Shown here piece by piece: positions 32,797 through 41,161 of a stretch of 64,000 nucleotides of DNA. How positions within the stretch are numbered: position 1 is the first letter of the stretch; every line of letters starts with the position of its first letter. Source of the DNA: an uncultured Pseudomonadales bacterium. Its GTDB lineage: Bacteria > Pseudomonadota > Gammaproteobacteria > Pseudomonadales > Porticoccaceae. The stretch is from contig CALSRZ010000005.1 in assembly GCA_943788895.1 (NCBI GenBank), positions 248,001 to 312,000 of the forward strand. Direction: 5' to 3'. The notes under the pieces are model-generated. The model was not told the origin of the DNA. It did not search any database and saw only the letters and a program-made list of their open reading frames with translations. A program made the translations under genes and the position numbers.

Positions 32797-33175
32797 TTCT
32801 TAGTGTGCGTGCCACTCTGCCCGGGCCGCACTATCAGGGAGCAATTTCCGCTTTCAAATACAAATGTTCAGTGCGTTCTGGTAGTGCTTGCTTCTAAGGA
32901 TTTGGCTTGGCTGTGGCGGCGGGTTTCTGGCGGAAATTACCCCCTAACATTGCGTCCCTACTTCGAATAAATTAATCGACCTTAGATGAGAGTTTTCTAA
33001 AGGCTGAGATATAGAGCTGAGGTGGATAAGGGTGTTATCGCCCGGCTTTTGCCGCATCAGCCAAGACAAATCCTTAGTAGCAAAGAGTATTGGATATCGC
33101 CGGCCTCGGTTGTTGTAGGCGAAAACATCCTTGTCTACCTTAGATCGGCCAGCACCTGCAAAACCAGGTTGTCTA
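32797..33175. other. Gene-free stretch with inverted and direct repeats
   Basis: I see no credible gene in these 379 bases; the short frame at 33022-33210 runs into the opposite-strand gene and has no ribosome-binding site. The stretch holds a large inverted repeat (listed separately) and a repeated ACCTTAGAT at about 32977 and 33135. Small hairpins include GATAA/TTATC near 33025-33039. Confidence 0.6.
32885..33083. repeat. Imperfect inverted repeat pair, arms about 40-60 bp
   Basis: The left arm core CTAAGGATTTGGCTTGGCTG (32894-32913) is matched in reverse complement by 33058-33077 at 19 of 20 positions. Similarity weakens but continues outward (TTGCT) and inward (GCGGC, then GGGCG-like) to give arms near 32885-32930 and 33040-33083, separated by about 110 bp. 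The arrangement resembles a paired intergenic repeat, a small inverted-repeat element or a long RNA cruciform. No transposase frame or target duplication was identified. Confidence 0.7.
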
Positions 33176-33805
33176 CTAGTGAAGCCGTACCCGAGAATTC
33201 TGACTTTTAAACAGCAAGCGAATATTCGAAGACTCAGTCAAACAGGGAAAACGCTCTGTGGGATCTTTGCCAAGCGCACTACTGTATTCAAACAGTTTTA
33301 CACTCAGGGCTTTATCTTTGGCAAGGGATGCCAGTAGTTTGTCGTTGAGCAGTTGGATTGCACCATCGATCTGGTTAGCGAAAGGTTCGCCAATAATATG
33401 ATGCACAATCAGGTTTGATCGGGTCATATTGACCGGGATTACCGGACAGTTGTAGTTAGCACTCAATACATCGTTAAGCTCCTCGAGGAGTCGGTGTGCC
33501 AGATAGGCCTGATACATATTGGCCTCCAGGCTCTCCTCCGCAGACATAATGCCCTCCGAGACATCGAGAAACTCTTTTGCGGTGACTATCTGCTGAGCAA
33601 TGGCACCGTTGACGCCGGCGCCGCTGAGAAAATCTTCAAAGGCAATAATCAGATCTGGCACCAACTCCACGTAGCGCTCAATAAAAGATGCCAGAGCAGT
33701 AGTCCCATCACCCTCTCTCAACCGTATAGAGGCGTGTAGGTGTTGTACTCGTTCGTTTAAGTAGGCAACCAGAAAGTCACTACTTTGAGCCGAAAGTGGA
33801 GCCAT
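33176..33805 (-). CDS. Unrecognised protein, 209 residues
   Basis: A long intact frame starting MAPLSAQSSDFLVAYLNERV. The sequence is mostly helical and acidic with no signal peptide, no membrane segment and no motif I can name; single cysteines occur at NYNCPV and RFPCLTE. A ribosome-binding site is weak (AGAGAG). It lies opposite to and upstream of the cytochrome oxidase operon. The C-terminal tail (SNIRLLFKSQNSRVRLH) is more basic. It could be a lineage-specific cytoplasmic protein; I assign no function. Confidence 0.65.
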   Translation of the reverse strand: MAPLSAQSSDFLVAYLNERVQHLHASIRLREGDGTTALASFIERYVELVPDLIIAFEDFLSGAGVNGAIAQQIVTAKEFLDVSEGIMSAEESLEANMYQAYLAHRLLEELNDVLSANYNCPVIPVNMTRSNLIVHHIIGEPFANQIDGAIQLLNDKLLASLAKDKALSVKLFEYSSALGKDPTERFPCLTESSNIRLLFKSQNSRVRLH

Positions 33806-34137
33806 GGGTAACTCTCTGTTTATTTATTTGTCGAGGAAATATCCATCTTCAGGGTTTATATCCGCTAGAGGTTGCAAGTCTTGCTTTAGCAACCATGATC
33901 TAAATCTAGCAGAAAATGCGCCCTGCGCCACATAGATTGGCCATTTTTTGTTGTCCGGCCCTGAGCATGCTGAGGATAGACGGTACCCCTACGCTCGGCA
34001 AATCAAGCGGTTTTACAGTAGTGATAACAGGTTTGCTTTGCTATACTGCCGCCGCTTTTAAACCGCTCGGTTAGATTAACCGGGTGAATTTAAGAAGTTT
34101 TGGCTTAAAATTTACAATTACCACGGAGAAACAAGCG
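33806..34137 (+). promoter_or_regulatory. Upstream region and predicted extended -10 promoter of the cox operon
   Basis: This 332-bp gap holds no gene. An extended -10 element, TGC followed by TATACT, lies at 34039-34047 without a good -35 box, about 90 nt before coxB. The rest has no obvious operator. A frame opening at 34084 merely extends coxB and is not favoured. Confidence 0.5.
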
Positions 34138-35283
34138 ATGTTGAAAAGAGCGAAAGCACTTTTCTTGAGTCTGTTGAGCCTTGTTGTTTCATTGCCCGCA
34201 TTGGGCAGCGCAGTCGTCGAAACGTCGACTAGGCAACTCAATATGCCCCAAGGTGTTACCGAAGTTAGTCAGGCCGCATATGACATTCATATGATTATGG
34301 TTTGGGTCTGTACCGTTATCGGTGTCGGCGTTTTTGGTTTTATGTTCTACGTGATGTATGCACACCGTAAATCCCGTGGTGCTGTAGCTGAGAACTTCCA
34401 TGAAAATTTAGTTGTAGAGCTGCTGTGGACAATTGTTCCGACGATTATTTTGATCGTTATGGCATTCCCGGCGACTACAGCGCTACTTAAAGTCTACGAT
34501 ACAGACAATCCAGATATCGAGATTAAGGTTACTGGCTACCAGTGGAAATGGCAGTACGAGTACCTCGGTGAAGGCGTTAAGTTCATGAGTGAGCTGAATA
34601 CTTCTCTCGACGAAGTGTACGGCCGTGAGCCCAAGGGTGAGCACTACCTACGTGAAGTAACTGAGCCTCTGGTGTTGCCAGTTGGCAAAAAGATTCGATT
34701 CCTAGTGACCGGCAACGATGTAATCCACTCATGGTGGGTGCCTGATTTTGGTGTTAAGCGCGATGCGGTTCCAGGACTGTTTACATCGGGTTGGGCCAAG
34801 ACAGACGAGCCAGGTATTTACGTTGGTGAATGTACTGAGCTATGTGGTCTCGGCCACGCGTTTATGCCAGTTGTCGTTGAAGTCAAAGAAGAAGCTGAGT
34901 ACAACGAATGGTTAGCCGGTAAAAAAGCTGAAGCAGCAGAATATGCTTCGACTATCGGCAAGCAGTGGTCAGCTGAAGAGCTGATGGTCAGAGGTGAAGA
35001 GGTTTACGAGCGCAGCTGTGCTGCCTGTCACCAGAGCAACGGTGAAGGTATCCCCGGTGTATTCCCTGCCCTTAAGGACAGCCCGATTGCACTTGGCCCG
35101 ATGGTTGGTCATATCGCAGTTCTGATCGACGGTGTTGCTGGTACATCCATGCAGTCATTTGCTGATCAGCTCTCCGAGGTAGATATTGCCGCGGTTGTTC
35201 ACTATGAACGAAATGCCTGGGACAACAATGTCGGTGATGTAACTCAGCCGCTTGATGTTCTCAATTACAAGCAAAGCAAATAG
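34138..35283 (+). CDS. coxB: Cytochrome c oxidase subunit II with fused cytochrome c domain (caa3-type)
   Basis: A 381-residue protein: signal peptide (LFLSLLSLVVSLPALGSA), two membrane helices, then the periplasmic cupredoxin domain. CuA ligands are His197 (VIHSWWVPDFG), Cys232, Cys236, His240 and Met243 (GECTELCGLGHAFMP). A C-terminal cytochrome c domain carries haem motif CAACH at 294-298. The fusion defines a caa3-type enzyme taking electrons directly from cytochrome c. The start is ATG 34138 with GGAG upstream rather than the upstream GTG frame at 34084. Confidence 0.97.
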   Translation: MLKRAKALFLSLLSLVVSLPALGSAVVETSTRQLNMPQGVTEVSQAAYDIHMIMVWVCTVIGVGVFGFMFYVMYAHRKSRGAVAENFHENLVVELLWTIVPTIILIVMAFPATTALLKVYDTDNPDIEIKVTGYQWKWQYEYLGEGVKFMSELNTSLDEVYGREPKGEHYLREVTEPLVLPVGKKIRFLVTGNDVIHSWWVPDFGVKRDAVPGLFTSGWAKTDEPGIYVGECTELCGLGHAFMPVVVEVKEEAEYNEWLAGKKAEAAEYASTIGKQWSAEELMVRGEEVYERSCAACHQSNGEGIPGVFPALKDSPIALGPMVGHIAVLIDGVAGTSMQSFADQLSEVDIAAVVHYERNAWDNNVGDVTQPLDVLNYKQSK

Positions 35284-35296
35284 GGGAGATACGAAT

Positions 35297-36871
35297 ATGG
35301 CACATGGTCCCGCAACTCTAGCAGACGGCTGGAAGGCTTATATAAGCCGCTGGGTGTTTACCACTAACCATAAAGATATCGGTACACTGTACCTGTGGTT
35401 TAGCTTTGCAATGTTTATCCTGGGTGGTGCATTTGCAATGATCATCCGCGCCGAGCTGTTCCAGCCCGGCATGCAGCTGATTAAGCCCGAATTTTTCAAT
35501 CAGATGACCACCATGCACGGCCTGGTCATGGTGTTTGGCGCAATTATGCCGGCCTTTGTTGGTCTGGCTAACTGGATGATTCCCCTGATGATCGGGGCAC
35601 CGGATATGGCGCTGCCACGTATGAACAACCTGAGCTTCTGGATCCTGCCTTTCGCGTTTGCGATCCTCACCTCAACATTGTTTATGGAAGGCGGCGGTCC
35701 AAACTTCGGTTGGACATTCTACGCCCCACTGTCGACTACCTACGCTCCTGAGTCAGTTAACTTCTTTATCTTCGCGATCCATATTATGGGTGCCTCATCA
35801 ATTATGGGCTCCATCAATATTATCGCGACGGTAATGAACATGCGCGCACCTGGCATGACCTACATGAAGATGCCACTGTTCGTATGGACTTGGGTAATTA
35901 CTGCATTCCTGCTGGTTGCTGTTATGCCAGTACTGGCCGGCGCAGTAACTATGATGTTGATGGATATTAACTTCGGTACCAGCTTCTTTAATGCCGCTGG
36001 TGGCGGTGATCCGGTTCTGTTCCAGCACGTGTTCTGGTTCTTCGGTCACCCCGAGGTATACATCATTATCCTGCCAGCATTTGGTGTTGTATCGCAGATT
36101 ATCCCAACCTTTAGCCGCAAGCCTCTGTTTGGTTACTCGTCAATGGTTTACGCCACTGCCGCGATTGCCTTCCTGTCGTTTGTTGTATGGGCTCACCACA
36201 TGTTTACCGTGGGTATGCCAATCGCCGGTGAGCTGTACTTTATGTACGCCACTATGTTGATTGCTGTACCAACTGGTGTGAAGGTATTTAACTGGATCAC
36301 CACCATGTACAAAGGTTCGTTGACCTTTGAAACGCCAATGCTATTCAGCATCGCGTTTGTGATTCTGTTTACCTTTGGTGGCTTCACCGGGTTGATGTTG
36401 TCGATTGCGGCAGCGGATATGCAGTATCACGACACCTACTTTGTAGTTGCTCACTTCCATTATGTAATGGTTGCGGGCGCGGTATTTAGTGGCACAGCTG
36501 CTATCTACTACTGGCTGCCAAAGTGGTGCGGAAAGATGTACAACGAGACCATGGGTCAGGTGCAGTTCTGGGTAGCATTTATCGGCTTTAATATCGCCTT
36601 TATGCCACAGCACTTCCTGGGTCTGGCTGGTATGCCACGTCGCTACGCGGATTACGGTCTACAATTTGCCGATTGGAATATGGTCTCTAGTGTCGGTGCG
36701 TTTATCTATGGTGGCGCGCAGATTATGTTGCTGATCAATGTGATTCTGACCATCAGAAACGGCAAGCCGGTAGCTGATGAGAAAGTATGGGAAGGTGCTG
36801 AAGGTCTCGAGTGGACTGTTGCAACGCCTGCGCCATACCACACATTTGAAAAGCCACCAGAGGTTAAATAA
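35297..36871 (+). CDS. coxA: Cytochrome c oxidase subunit I
   Basis: A 524-residue twelve-helix haem-copper oxidase core. TTNHKDIGTLYL, TTMHGLVMVFGA (low-spin haem His), WFFGHPEVYIIILP (CuB His and cross-linked Tyr), WAHHMFTVGM (two CuB His) and the haem ligand pair in HDTYFVVAHFHYVM are present. These are A-family features. The start is ATG 35297 with AGGGGAG upstream; the frame opens at 35252 within the coxB tail. Confidence 0.99.
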   Translation: MAHGPATLADGWKAYISRWVFTTNHKDIGTLYLWFSFAMFILGGAFAMIIRAELFQPGMQLIKPEFFNQMTTMHGLVMVFGAIMPAFVGLANWMIPLMIGAPDMALPRMNNLSFWILPFAFAILTSTLFMEGGGPNFGWTFYAPLSTTYAPESVNFFIFAIHIMGASSIMGSINIIATVMNMRAPGMTYMKMPLFVWTWVITAFLLVAVMPVLAGAVTMMLMDINFGTSFFNAAGGGDPVLFQHVFWFFGHPEVYIIILPAFGVVSQIIPTFSRKPLFGYSSMVYATAAIAFLSFVVWAHHMFTVGMPIAGELYFMYATMLIAVPTGVKVFNWITTMYKGSLTFETPMLFSIAFVILFTFGGFTGLMLSIAAADMQYHDTYFVVAHFHYVMVAGAVFSGTAAIYYWLPKWCGKMYNETMGQVQFWVAFIGFNIAFMPQHFLGLAGMPRRYADYGLQFADWNMVSSVGAFIYGGAQIMLLINVILTIRNGKPVADEKVWEGAEGLEWTVATPAPYHTFEKPPEVK

Positions 36872-36881
36872 GAGTAAGCAT

Positions 36882-37436
36882 ATGAGCCTCGCAGCCTCTA
36901 ATCGCAAGTTGCTGATTAAACTCCTTTTAGGGGCTGTCGCTATGTTTGCATTTGCGATCTTTGTACTACCGCCAATCTATACGCTATTTTGCGAAATCAC
37001 CGGGCTCGGTGGAAAAACAAAAGGCGAATATACGGCGGTAGATGTAAGGGTCGACACATCGCGCGAGGTGACGGTTAGGTTTGTCGCCTCAAACAATGCG
37101 CTGATGCCGTGGGAGTTTAGGCCCACGATGGATAAAGTTGTGGTTCATCCGGGCGAACCAACGGAAATTACGTACTTTGCCCACAACACAACCTCCGAAG
37201 ATATGGTGTCCCAAGCGATACCCAGTCTGGTGCCAAACAATATGGCCGATTATTTTCACAAGACAGAATGTTTCTGTTTTGACAATCAGCCGCTGGCAGC
37301 GGGAGAGCAGGCAGAGTTAAAGCTTGTATTTATAGTAGATCCGGATTTACCGGCTAGCGTTAACAGCATGACGCTATCCTACACGTTGTTCGATATTACC
37401 GATCGCACAGCTGTTCCGGTAGCACAGATTCAGTAG
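36882..37436 (+). CDS. ctaG: Cytochrome oxidase copper-chaperone Cox11/CtaG
   Basis: A 184-residue inner-membrane protein with one N-terminal helix (LLLGAVAMFAFAIFVLPPIYTLFC) and a periplasmic immunoglobulin-like domain. The copper-binding CFCF lies in the TECFCFDNQPLAAGEQ region. It delivers Cu to the CuB centre of subunit I. The start is ATG 36882, 10 nt after coxA; the longer frame from 36777 overlaps coxA. Confidence 0.96.
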   Translation: MSLAASNRKLLIKLLLGAVAMFAFAIFVLPPIYTLFCEITGLGGKTKGEYTAVDVRVDTSREVTVRFVASNNALMPWEFRPTMDKVVVHPGEPTEITYFAHNTTSEDMVSQAIPSLVPNNMADYFHKTECFCFDNQPLAAGEQAELKLVFIVDPDLPASVNSMTLSYTLFDITDRTAVPVAQIQ

Positions 37437-37476
37437 TTTCCAGTGGTAGCTGGAAACAGATAAACGGAGAGTAACG

Positions 37477-38421
37477 ATGTCAGAAGAAAGTACATATTAC
37501 GTACCAGAACAGAGCAAGTACCCCATTGCAGCGGCTACTGGTTTTGGTCTTATGGCCTATGGTGCGGCAACCTGGGTTATCGATAGCAGCAACCCTTATA
37601 TCCTGATACTTGGCACCCTGGTCATGGCAGTTGTCATGTGCATGTGGTGGAACACAGTGATCACTGAAAATATGCAGGGTCTGGCAAATGCCCAGCTCAA
37701 GCACTCCTATGTACTGGGTATGCTGTGGTTTATTTTCTCTGAAGTAATGTTCTTTGCCGCGTTCTTTGGTGCGCTGTTTTACCTGCGTGTTATCGTCAAC
37801 TCCTGGTTGGGCGGTGATGCGGCTATCGGCATATTCGACGATACGCCAACAGATGCAGCCGTCGCCAACAACGCAATCCTATGGCCTGGCTATGAAGCAC
37901 AGTGGCCAGTAATGGAGACGCCAGATCAGGCCGCCAATGGCGACGCAGCAATCTTTAAAGGTCCGGATCAAGCGATGAGCTTCCCCGGCTGGGCAAATAT
38001 TTTCAGCTGGTTACCACTCTGGAACACAGCGGTTCTTCTGACTTCAAGCTTCACTGTGCATATTGCGCACACTGGCCTAAAGAACAATAACCGCAAGCAA
38101 TTTGTTACCTGGTTAGGTATCACTGTAGCGCTTGGCCTGATCTTCCTGGTTTTGCAGGCAGAAGAATATATCGAAGCCTACCAGCATATGGGTCTGACTC
38201 TGGACTCCGGTATCTACGGTACAACGTTCTTTATGTTGACCGGTTTCCACGGTGCTCACGTAACATTGGGTACGATTATGTTGATGGTCGCTTTCTTTAG
38301 ATCATTGAAGGGACACTTTACCCATGACGACCAGTTTGGCTTTGAATCTGCGGCCTGGTACTGGCACTTTGTCGATGTAGTTTGGGTCGGCCTGTTCCTC
38401 TTCGTCTACGTTCTCGACTAA
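37477..38421 (+). CDS. coxC: Cytochrome c oxidase subunit III
   Basis: A 314-residue integral membrane protein with about seven helices. It carries subunit III features: MLWFIFSEVMFFAAFFGALFY, the helix ending with LQAEEYIEAY, TGFHGAHVTLGTIMLM and the C-terminal AWYWHFVDVVWVGLFLFVYVLD. An insert of about 50 residues (DDTPTDAAVANNAILWPG onward) follows the second or third helix, as in other long subunit III proteins of this class. It is followed by a strong terminator. Confidence 0.98.
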   Translation: MSEESTYYVPEQSKYPIAAATGFGLMAYGAATWVIDSSNPYILILGTLVMAVVMCMWWNTVITENMQGLANAQLKHSYVLGMLWFIFSEVMFFAAFFGALFYLRVIVNSWLGGDAAIGIFDDTPTDAAVANNAILWPGYEAQWPVMETPDQAANGDAAIFKGPDQAMSFPGWANIFSWLPLWNTAVLLTSSFTVHIAHTGLKNNNRKQFVTWLGITVALGLIFLVLQAEEYIEAYQHMGLTLDSGIYGTTFFMLTGFHGAHVTLGTIMLMVAFFRSLKGHFTHDDQFGFESAAWYWHFVDVVWVGLFLFVYVLD

Positions 38422-38481
38422 TTTGGGATGCTGTGGGCTGGCGTGAATAGACGCTAAAGTCCACGCAGAAAAAAGACGAAA

Positions 38482-38514
38482 AAAAACGGCCAGACAGTTA
38501 GTCTGGCCGTTTTT
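38482..38514. terminator. Rho-independent terminator, bidirectional
   Basis: A perfect 14-bp stem, AAAAACGGCCAGAC (38482-38495) with GTCTGGCCGTTTTT (38501-38514) and loop AGTTA. It carries T tracts on both strands, so it can end coxC on the plus strand and the small membrane gene on the minus strand. Confidence 0.95.
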
Positions 38515-38526
38515 GTTTAAAGCTGG

Positions 38527-38781
38527 CTATTTAGGCGCCGGCGCAGCATTTTCTGGATGCAACTGTCTGTCCCAGGGAGCCTGACTTTTGATCTGCCCTG
38601 TGTACGCGCCGTATATAATGGTGGCGATCAGCAGACCCGCCAGACCGATACGAATGCCAAGGGCGTAGAGCAGGCGCTTTTTATTATTGCCGCCGAGGTC
38701 TTTAACGAGAAAATTCAGGCCGCCGAACAGGCTGATCAAAATGGCAATAAACAATAAGACGATAATAGTCTTTAATAGCAT
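38527..38781 (-). CDS. Twin-transmembrane small protein (DUF2909 family)
   Basis: An 84-residue protein with two membrane helices (LLKTIIVLLFIAILISLFGGL and ALGIRIGLAGLLIATIIYGAY) and a short basic loop between them. Size and topology match the DUF2909 twin-helix proteins found near cytochrome oxidase clusters. Function is unknown. The start is ATG 38781 with GGAG upstream, on the opposite strand to the cox genes, where the promoters diverge toward the SURF1 gene. Confidence 0.85.
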   Translation of the reverse strand: MLLKTIIVLLFIAILISLFGGLNFLVKDLGGNNKKRLLYALGIRIGLAGLLIATIIYGAYTGQIKSQAPWDRQLHPENAAPAPK

Positions 38782-38818
38782 GACAAACTCCAAAACTGAA
38801 AACAGAATTTAAACACAA

Positions 38819-39583
38819 ATGACAGATCAGCCACAGCAAACAGCAGATAAATTTTTATGGCAGCCGAATGCCAAGTTGCTGCTGTTCGTCTGTCTTATGA
38901 CCCCGCTGCTGATTAGTCTGGGGTACTGGCAGTTAGACCGCGCTGAAGAAAAGCGCCAGATACTGGCTGAATTTGTCGGCAACCAGCAGTCGGCCCCGGC
39001 GACATTGGCTGAACTCAATGGCGATGATAATTTGCAGTATCGAGCGGTTCAATTTAGCGGCAAACTGGATGCAACGCGACGCCTTTTGCTGGATAATCGC
39101 GTCCGCAATAGTCGGCCCGGTTACGAAGTCTTTGAAGTGCTGACCCCAGTAACCGGCAGCCACAAGATACTGGTTAATCGCGGCTGGGTTCAGGCATCGC
39201 TGGATCGAAATCAGTTGCCAGAGATCGCGTCACTCAATGGCGACGTGCGCCTTAGTGGCTCACTCTACCGGGTATTAAAAGGCGGCCTGCAGCTCGACGA
39301 TGGTATCGCTATTGTCAGCAACTGGCCGGCACGCGTCGGATGGGTTTCCGCAGTACGAGCTGAAGAGCTCTACGGCGAAGAGTTTTTCGCCTATCAGCTG
39401 CGCCTCGACAGTGATTCGCCAGGCGCGCTACAGACCGGCTGGCCAACGGTGGCGGTACAGCCGGAAAAACATACAGCTTACGCTGTGCAGTGGTTTGTGA
39501 TGGCACTGGTGTTGTTAATAATGACAGTCAATGCCAACTCCAATATAGCTGCATGGTTAAAATACAAAATGGGAAATCGCTAA
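38819..39583 (+). CDS. SURF1-family cytochrome oxidase assembly protein
   Basis: A 254-residue protein with two membrane helices, one near each end (LLLFVCLMTPLLISLGYWQL and AVQWFVMALVLLIMTVNAN). SURF1 signatures are LGYWQLDRAEEK, DNRVRNSRPGYEV, LVNRGWV and the C-terminal HTAYAVQWF. It assists haem insertion into subunit I. Its stop overlaps the next start by one base. Confidence 0.93.
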   Translation: MTDQPQQTADKFLWQPNAKLLLFVCLMTPLLISLGYWQLDRAEEKRQILAEFVGNQQSAPATLAELNGDDNLQYRAVQFSGKLDATRRLLLDNRVRNSRPGYEVFEVLTPVTGSHKILVNRGWVQASLDRNQLPEIASLNGDVRLSGSLYRVLKGGLQLDDGIAIVSNWPARVGWVSAVRAEELYGEEFFAYQLRLDSDSPGALQTGWPTVAVQPEKHTAYAVQWFVMALVLLIMTVNANSNIAAWLKYKMGNR

Positions 39584-40197
39584 TGAGTGAACAGTCCGCA
39601 AATAGTCCTCGCAACAGAGGAATGAAAATCCAGATCTGGATTATGTTAATTATGGTCGGCAGCGTCATGTTGGCTGGCACGTTGATGGTGCCAACCACTG
39701 AAGAAGAGCGCGAGCGCATGATTGAGTTGCTGGGTACAACCAATCAGGGCACATTGATCAAGCCGGCAATCGATATTACTAGCGCCCTGGATGAAGAGAG
39801 CGCCAGCTCCCTAAAGTGGAAGATACTGGTGGCCGGTGGGCAGAGCTGTGACGATAGCTGCCAGCAAGTCATTCTCGACACTCGTCAGGTTCATATCCTC
39901 ATGGGCAAGCTAGTGCGCCGCGCAGAGCGCGTCTATCTGGCAGATGCAGCACAGCTTGATGGCGAGGAATTCGATCAGCTGGCGCTGGCCCACCCACACC
40001 TGAGCATACAGCGCAGCGGATTGGCTGAACTGAGCGCACTGCTGGCTTCTAGCTCTATGGGCTGGGATTTCAGTGATACCCGTTATATGGTTGTAACGCC
40101 GGACAACGATGCGATTCTCTACTACACACAAGACGATGATGTTATGGGCTTGCTGGACGATCTAAAGCACCTGTTAAAGTACTCACCAGATCGTTAA
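39583..40197 (+). CDS. Membrane-anchored protein of the oxidase assembly cluster, with CxxxC motif
   Basis: A 204-residue protein with one N-terminal membrane helix (IQIWIMLIMVGSVMLAGTLM) and a thioredoxin-like periplasmic part. The sequence SCDDSC gives a CxxxC motif near residue 87, the spacing seen in copper-handling SCO proteins, so a copper or redox role in oxidase assembly is inferred. Pseudomonas has a similar gene at this position. It overlaps the SURF1 gene by one base (TAATG). A longer frame from 39490 is a shadow. Confidence 0.75.
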   Translation: MSEQSANSPRNRGMKIQIWIMLIMVGSVMLAGTLMVPTTEEERERMIELLGTTNQGTLIKPAIDITSALDEESASSLKWKILVAGGQSCDDSCQQVILDTRQVHILMGKLVRRAERVYLADAAQLDGEEFDQLALAHPHLSIQRSGLAELSALLASSSMGWDFSDTRYMVVTPDNDAILYYTQDDDVMGLLDDLKHLLKYSPDR

Positions 40198-40224
40198 AAA
40201 GCCGAATAACTGGAGTGCAGCACT

Positions 40225-41130
40225 ATGCCGCAAACTGAAACAAAAATAACAGGCGCAAGCTGGCGCGACTACCTTGAGTTGTGCAAGCCCAACGTCGTTG
40301 CGCTGATGATACTCACCTCATTGATCGGCATGCTTCTGGCGACCGATCAAATGGTATCTCTGGATGTGCTTATTCTCGGCAATCTGGGTATAGCCCTCTG
40401 TGCAGGCTCAGCCGCCGCCGTCAACCATATAGTTGACCGCCAGATAGACGACAAAATGGCGCGCACTCACAACCGACCCATAGCCCGAGGCCGTATCGAG
40501 CCCTATCAGGCAATAGTCTTTGCACTGGCCACCGCTGTGGCGGGCATGGCGATACTGTTACTTTATATCAATCAGATAACTGCTTGGTTAACCCTCGCCT
40601 CTTCGATTGGCTATGCCTTCGTCTACACCATGTATTTAAAGCGCGCCACACCGCAGAATATTGTGATTGGCGGCCTTGCCGGCGCTGCCCCACCCCTGTT
40701 GGGCTGGACAGCAGTCACGGGTGAGATTCATTACAACGCCCTGCTGCTGGTACTGATTATTTATGCCTGGACGCCGCCGCATTTCTGGGCGCTGGCGATT
40801 CACCGCAAGGACGATTACGCCAAAGCGGAAATCCCCATGCTGCCGGTCACCCATGGTGAGCAGTACACCAAAATCAATATTGTGCTCTACACATTGCTGT
40901 TGATTATTATTACCGTACTGCCATTTTTAACTGGCATGTTTGGCTGGCTATACCTTACTGGCGCCCTGCTGCTGGGTGCAGGCTTTCTCTACTGGTCGCT
41001 GGTTATGCTGCTGGGTGAGGACGACCAATCCGGGATGAAAACCTTTAAGTATTCCATCACCTATTTGATGGTGCTGTTTTGTATTATGTTGCTCGATCAC
41101 TATCTGGTTGAGACAGTAAGAATTATTTAG
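40225..41130 (+). CDS. ctaB: Protohaem IX farnesyltransferase (haem O synthase)
   Basis: A 301-residue UbiA-superfamily prenyltransferase with about eight to nine membrane helices. The metal-prenyl site motif NHIVDRQIDDKMARTHNRP and the second motif region YAWTPPHFWALAIHRKDDY are both present. It adds the farnesyl tail to haem B. In Pseudomonas the heme A synthase gene ctaA lies directly upstream; here only 27 bp separate this gene from its neighbour, so ctaA is absent from the cluster. Confidence 0.97.
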   Translation: MPQTETKITGASWRDYLELCKPNVVALMILTSLIGMLLATDQMVSLDVLILGNLGIALCAGSAAAVNHIVDRQIDDKMARTHNRPIARGRIEPYQAIVFALATAVAGMAILLLYINQITAWLTLASSIGYAFVYTMYLKRATPQNIVIGGLAGAAPPLLGWTAVTGEIHYNALLLVLIIYAWTPPHFWALAIHRKDDYAKAEIPMLPVTHGEQYTKINIVLYTLLLIIITVLPFLTGMFGWLYLTGALLLGAGFLYWSLVMLLGEDDQSGMKTFKYSITYLMVLFCIMLLDHYLVETVRII

Positions 41131-41161
41131 AACTTTTTAAGCGTACTAGGGAGATTAGGCG

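Noticed and set aside
33022-33210. 62-codon frame in the repeat region
   Set aside because: No ribosome-binding site, low-complexity composition, and it runs into the opposite-strand gene.
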